From contig CATXUX010000031.1 of assembly GCA_958402795.1 (NCBI GenBank), forward strand, positions 1 to 43,851: a stretch of 43,851 nucleotides of DNA, written 5' to 3'. The translations under genes and the position numbers were made by a program. The notes below the pieces were generated by a model that saw nothing but the letters and a program-made list of their open reading frames with translations, ran no database searches and was not told the DNA's origin. Numbering within the stretch: position 1 is the stretch's first letter; each line of letters starts with the position of its first letter. Shown here one piece after another: positions 41,193-43,851 of this stretch. Source of the stretch: an uncultured Lachnospiraceae bacterium. Its GTDB lineage: Bacteria; Bacillota; Clostridia; Lachnospirales; Lachnospiraceae.

Positions 41193-43241
41193 ATGAAAAA
41201 AGCATATGAGTCACTCTTCACTCCGGCTAAAATAGGGAACTGCGAGATCCCGAACCGGTTTATCCTCTGCGCCATGGAAGGAACTACGATTGTAGACTGG
41301 ATGATGGCAAAAGGATATAACGGGGAAGTGGCCGATCTGCTGGTCAACCGGGCAAAGGACGGCGTCGGCCTCATTATTCCGGGTGCGCTGCACCTACGTA
41401 GTTTTATAGGAAAACAGTGGTGCTACCAACATCCGCAGGCTTTTACCGGAGTGGATAAACTGTTTTCCAAGATTCACAAATACGGCTCCAAAATATTCAT
41501 TCAGATGACTTGCGGCATGGGGCGAAGTTTCCCGATGATGAAAATCTTTTCCGAGAATAAGGAAATGTTAAGGCCGCTGATTGACATTGATTACTTTAAC
41601 GCGGCGGCAGACGACGGACTTCCGAATATCTGGGAGCCAGATGAAAAAACACACGGACTAACCGTAGAAGAAATACAGGAATTTGTAACCGCTTATGCGG
41701 AAACCTCTTATCTGATGAAACAGCTTGGCGCGGACGGTATCGAGGTGCATGCCGTACATGAAGGATACCTGATGGATTCCTTCACGACGCCCTATATGAA
41801 CCACAGAACGGATGCATATGGGGGAAGTCTTGAAAACAGGTATCGCTTCCCCTGCGAAGTGGTAAAAGCAATAAAGAAACGCTGCGGTGAAGATTTTCCT
41901 GTAATCCTGCGGTACTCCGTTACTTCCAAGACAAAAGGGATTATGAAAGGGATCATCCCCGGAGACGACGTTAGCTTAGAAATTGGAAGAGATATGGAAG
42001 ACTCTGAAAAAGCAATCCAATTACTGACGCAAGCCGGATATGACGGATTTAATTGTGACAACGGTACATATGATGCATGGTATTACGCACATCCGCCGGT
42101 GTATATGCCCTATAACTGCAATCTTGAGGAAGCGGTTCATATTAAAAAATTTACAACAGCTCCTATAGGCGTCGCCGGAAGAATGCAGCTGGACGAAGCG
42201 GCGGAGGCGGTCCGGTCAGGCGAAATTGATTTTGTCGGCATCGCAAGACAATTTCTCACCGATGAAAAATTTCTGACAAAAATCAGGGAAGACCGCATGG
42301 ATGACATCCTTCCCTGTATTTCCTGCCACACAGGATGTCTGCCCCTTTCGTTATATAAGGATAGCGGATGCGTGACAAACTTTGAGGAAGAATACGGCAT
42401 TTGCGCGCTTCGTCCGTATACAAGAAATGAAAAAAAATATGCGCCGACGCCAGCAAAGAATCCGAAAAAAATGGCTGTGATCGGCGGTGGAATCGCAGGT
42501 ATGGAATTTGCGCTGCGTGCATGCGAGCGAGGTCATAACGTAACGTTATATGAGAAAAGCAATGAACTTGGCGGCGTATATATCGCTGCTGCGGCGCCTT
42601 CCTATAAGGGAAAGGACAGAGAATTACTTGCCTACTACAGAAAACACATACTGAGATCCGATGTGCACGTACATATGAATTGTGAGATAACCGACCTTTC
42701 GGATTTGGATGCCGACGAAATAGTCATTGCCACCGGCGCAGCTTCAACAAATACTTTACACGTATATGGCGGTGAATATACCATTCCTGCCGTAGAATAT
42801 TTACGTGGAAAAGCAGAGGTTGGCGATCATATCGCGGTCATCGGCGGCGGATTGACCGGATGTGAAATCGCTTATGAACTCGCCATGGAAGGAAAGCACC
42901 CGGTTATTATCGAAATCAGAAACGATCTGATTATCGGCGCGGGCATTTCCATGGCAAACTCACACTATCTCAAAGATGCATTGGATTTTTACAAAGTTCC
43001 AGTGTATTTAGAGTCACAAGTAACAGAAGTACGGAAATACGCGGTAGTTATTGAACGTAAAGACGGCACACGGGAAGAAATCCCGGCAAACAGCGTCATC
43101 GTATCTATGGGCTATACTTCTGGACACCCATTTGTGGGACAAGAATCCGAACATGTCCATGTCATTGGCGATGCAGACAAAGTCGGAAACCTGCGGAAAG
43201 CCATTTGGGCGGCGAATGACCTTGTTGTAAAATTATCATAG
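41193..43241 (+). CDS. NADH:flavin oxidoreductase, OYE/2-enoate reductase type
   Basis: A 682-residue flavoenzyme. It has an FMN TIM barrel (about 1-365, active-site stretch EVHAVHEGYLMDSF with Y192), a [4Fe-4S] motif (C375, C378, C382 and C393 or C404), then two dinucleotide folds (MAVIGGGIAGMEFAL near 427 and IAVIGGGLTGCEIAYEL). This is the FadH/BaiCD/2-enoate reductase plan for NADH-driven C=C reduction. It is only distantly related to the enzyme at 19364-21337. The ATG at 41193 has AGGAGG eight bases upstream. An SDR gene starts 13 bases after its stop, and a divergent TetR gene precedes it. The substrate, possibly a steroid or other enone, is not shown by the sequence. Confidence 0.93.
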   Translation: MKKAYESLFTPAKIGNCEIPNRFILCAMEGTTIVDWMMAKGYNGEVADLLVNRAKDGVGLIIPGALHLRSFIGKQWCYQHPQAFTGVDKLFSKIHKYGSKIFIQMTCGMGRSFPMMKIFSENKEMLRPLIDIDYFNAAADDGLPNIWEPDEKTHGLTVEEIQEFVTAYAETSYLMKQLGADGIEVHAVHEGYLMDSFTTPYMNHRTDAYGGSLENRYRFPCEVVKAIKKRCGEDFPVILRYSVTSKTKGIMKGIIPGDDVSLEIGRDMEDSEKAIQLLTQAGYDGFNCDNGTYDAWYYAHPPVYMPYNCNLEEAVHIKKFTTAPIGVAGRMQLDEAAEAVRSGEIDFVGIARQFLTDEKFLTKIREDRMDDILPCISCHTGCLPLSLYKDSGCVTNFEEEYGICALRPYTRNEKKYAPTPAKNPKKMAVIGGGIAGMEFALRACERGHNVTLYEKSNELGGVYIAAAAPSYKGKDRELLAYYRKHILRSDVHVHMNCEITDLSDLDADEIVIATGAASTNTLHVYGGEYTIPAVEYLRGKAEVGDHIAVIGGGLTGCEIAYELAMEGKHPVIIEIRNDLIIGAGISMANSHYLKDALDFYKVPVYLESQVTEVRKYAVVIERKDGTREEIPANSVIVSMGYTSGHPFVGQESEHVHVIGDADKVGNLRKAIWAANDLVVKLS

Positions 43242-43254
43242 GAGAATTTAAGTT

Positions 43255-43851
43255 ATGGAACAGAAAGTAGCAATCGTAACCGGAGGAAGTATGGGGATCG
43301 GAGAAGCAATTGTAAAACACCTTGCAGCCGACGGCTTTCATGTCGCTATTGCTGCAAGAGGGATTGGCGCAGCAGAAAAAGTCGCGGCGGAGTGTAATGG
43401 AAAAGCAAAAGCCTATCGCGCTGACGTATCCAAAAAATCTGACGTAGACCAGCTTGTTGCCGATGTCGTCCGGGATTTTGGCAGGCTCGACGTCATGGTC
43501 AACAATGCAGGAATCTCCAGAGAGTACAGCTTGTTGGAAATGACTGAGGAGCAATACGACGAATTATGGAGCATTAACGTCAAGGGCGTTCTCTTCGGAA
43601 TTCAGGCGGCGGCAGCACAGTTTCTCGCACAGGGAAGCGGAGGAAAGATTATTAATGCCTCCTCCATCGGCGGATATAAAGTACAGCCTGCGCACGGCGG
43701 CTATTCCTCGACCAAATTTGCCGTGCGTTCCTTAACACAGGCGGCCGCAAAGGAATTTGGCAAATATAATATTACAACAAACTGTTACTGCCCCGGCTAT
43801 GTTATGACGCCTATGATGGAAGATATTATTGATAATCTGTGCCAGAAAATG
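43255..43851 (+). CDS. Short-chain dehydrogenase/reductase, 3' end cut by window edge
   Basis: The frame from ATG 43255 is open to the window end and gives 199 residues. The Rossmann motif TGGSMGIG (9-16), NNAG (83-86), catalytic S136 or S137, Y150 and K154 (YSSTK) and the PG after it identify a classical SDR. It oxidises or reduces an alcohol/ketone with NAD(P). GGAG lies ten bases before the start. It follows the OYE gene by 13 bases, so the pair is an operon. An enone reductase plus alcohol dehydrogenase pair fits stepwise reduction of an unsaturated ketone, an inference. Confidence 0.92.
   Translation, partial: MEQKVAIVTGGSMGIGEAIVKHLAADGFHVAIAARGIGAAEKVAAECNGKAKAYRADVSKKSDVDQLVADVVRDFGRLDVMVNNAGISREYSLLEMTEEQYDELWSINVKGVLFGIQAAAAQFLAQGSGGKIINASSIGGYKVQPAHGGYSSTKFAVRSLTQAAAKEFGKYNITTNCYCPGYVMTPMMEDIIDNLCQKM

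Overview
The window looks like a stretch of chromosome from a Gram-positive anaerobe of the Clostridia, probably a gut Lachnospiraceae. That is an inference from strong AGGAGG-type ribosome binding sites, lipoproteins with LTAC/LAGC lipoboxes, PadR and TetR regulators, a GPH sugar symporter and many flavin and iron-sulfur reductases. No database search was possible. I see no rRNA, tRNA, CRISPR array, insertion sequence or phage gene. Coding density is high and no gene-free stretch exceeds 300 bases.

Layout, left to right. A MarR regulator is cut by the left edge. An aldo/keto reductase-aldo/keto reductase-cupin operon follows (561-2928). Next is a flavodoxin, a broken RibD-like reductase and a MATE pump (3063-5261), divergent from a LysR regulator that is coupled to a small K+ channel (5383-6764). 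From 6854 to 12141 lies a compact intracellular beta-glucan module: GH30, GPH symporter and GH5, divergent from an AraC regulator. Then come a maltose-type O-acetyltransferase, a second MATE pump with a divergent AraC regulator, two gene remnants abutting the 3' ends of the AraC genes, and a LysR regulator (12142-16544). An operon of flavin reductase, DUF362 lipoprotein and ArsP_1-type permease occupies 16564-19170.

A second glycoside module (19364-25208) joins an aldo/keto reductase, a membrane-anchored GH3 enzyme with its two GH3 domains in swapped order, and an Old Yellow Enzyme/2,4-dienoyl-CoA-reductase-type oxidoreductase. After another aldo/keto reductase comes an operon of membrane hydrolase, MATE pump, lipoprotein esterase, Fe-S flavoprotein-like reductase and RibD-like reductase (26309-31110). 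Upstream of it is a divergent promoter that drives a short orphan transcript with its own terminator. The set from 36131 down to 31408 is hydrolase lipoprotein, iron-containing alcohol dehydrogenase, flavodoxin lipoprotein, aldo/keto reductase and flavin reductase. A LysR gene and a PadR-HAAS-SdpI operon with a clear promoter/operator follow (36270-38645). The right end has a patatin-like lipase divergent from a TetR gene, then a TetR regulator divergent from a second OYE-type enzyme and a short-chain dehydrogenase that runs off the edge.

The overall theme is uptake or surface cleavage of glycosides and esters, cytoplasmic reduction of the released carbonyl and enone compounds (five aldo/keto reductases, two OYE-type enzymes, flavodoxins, flavin reductases, alcohol dehydrogenase, SDR), and export by MATE pumps. 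Many small local regulators, several with visible operators, control these modules. Paralogy is marked, and at least three genes survive only as fragments, so the region appears to have been repeatedly rearranged.
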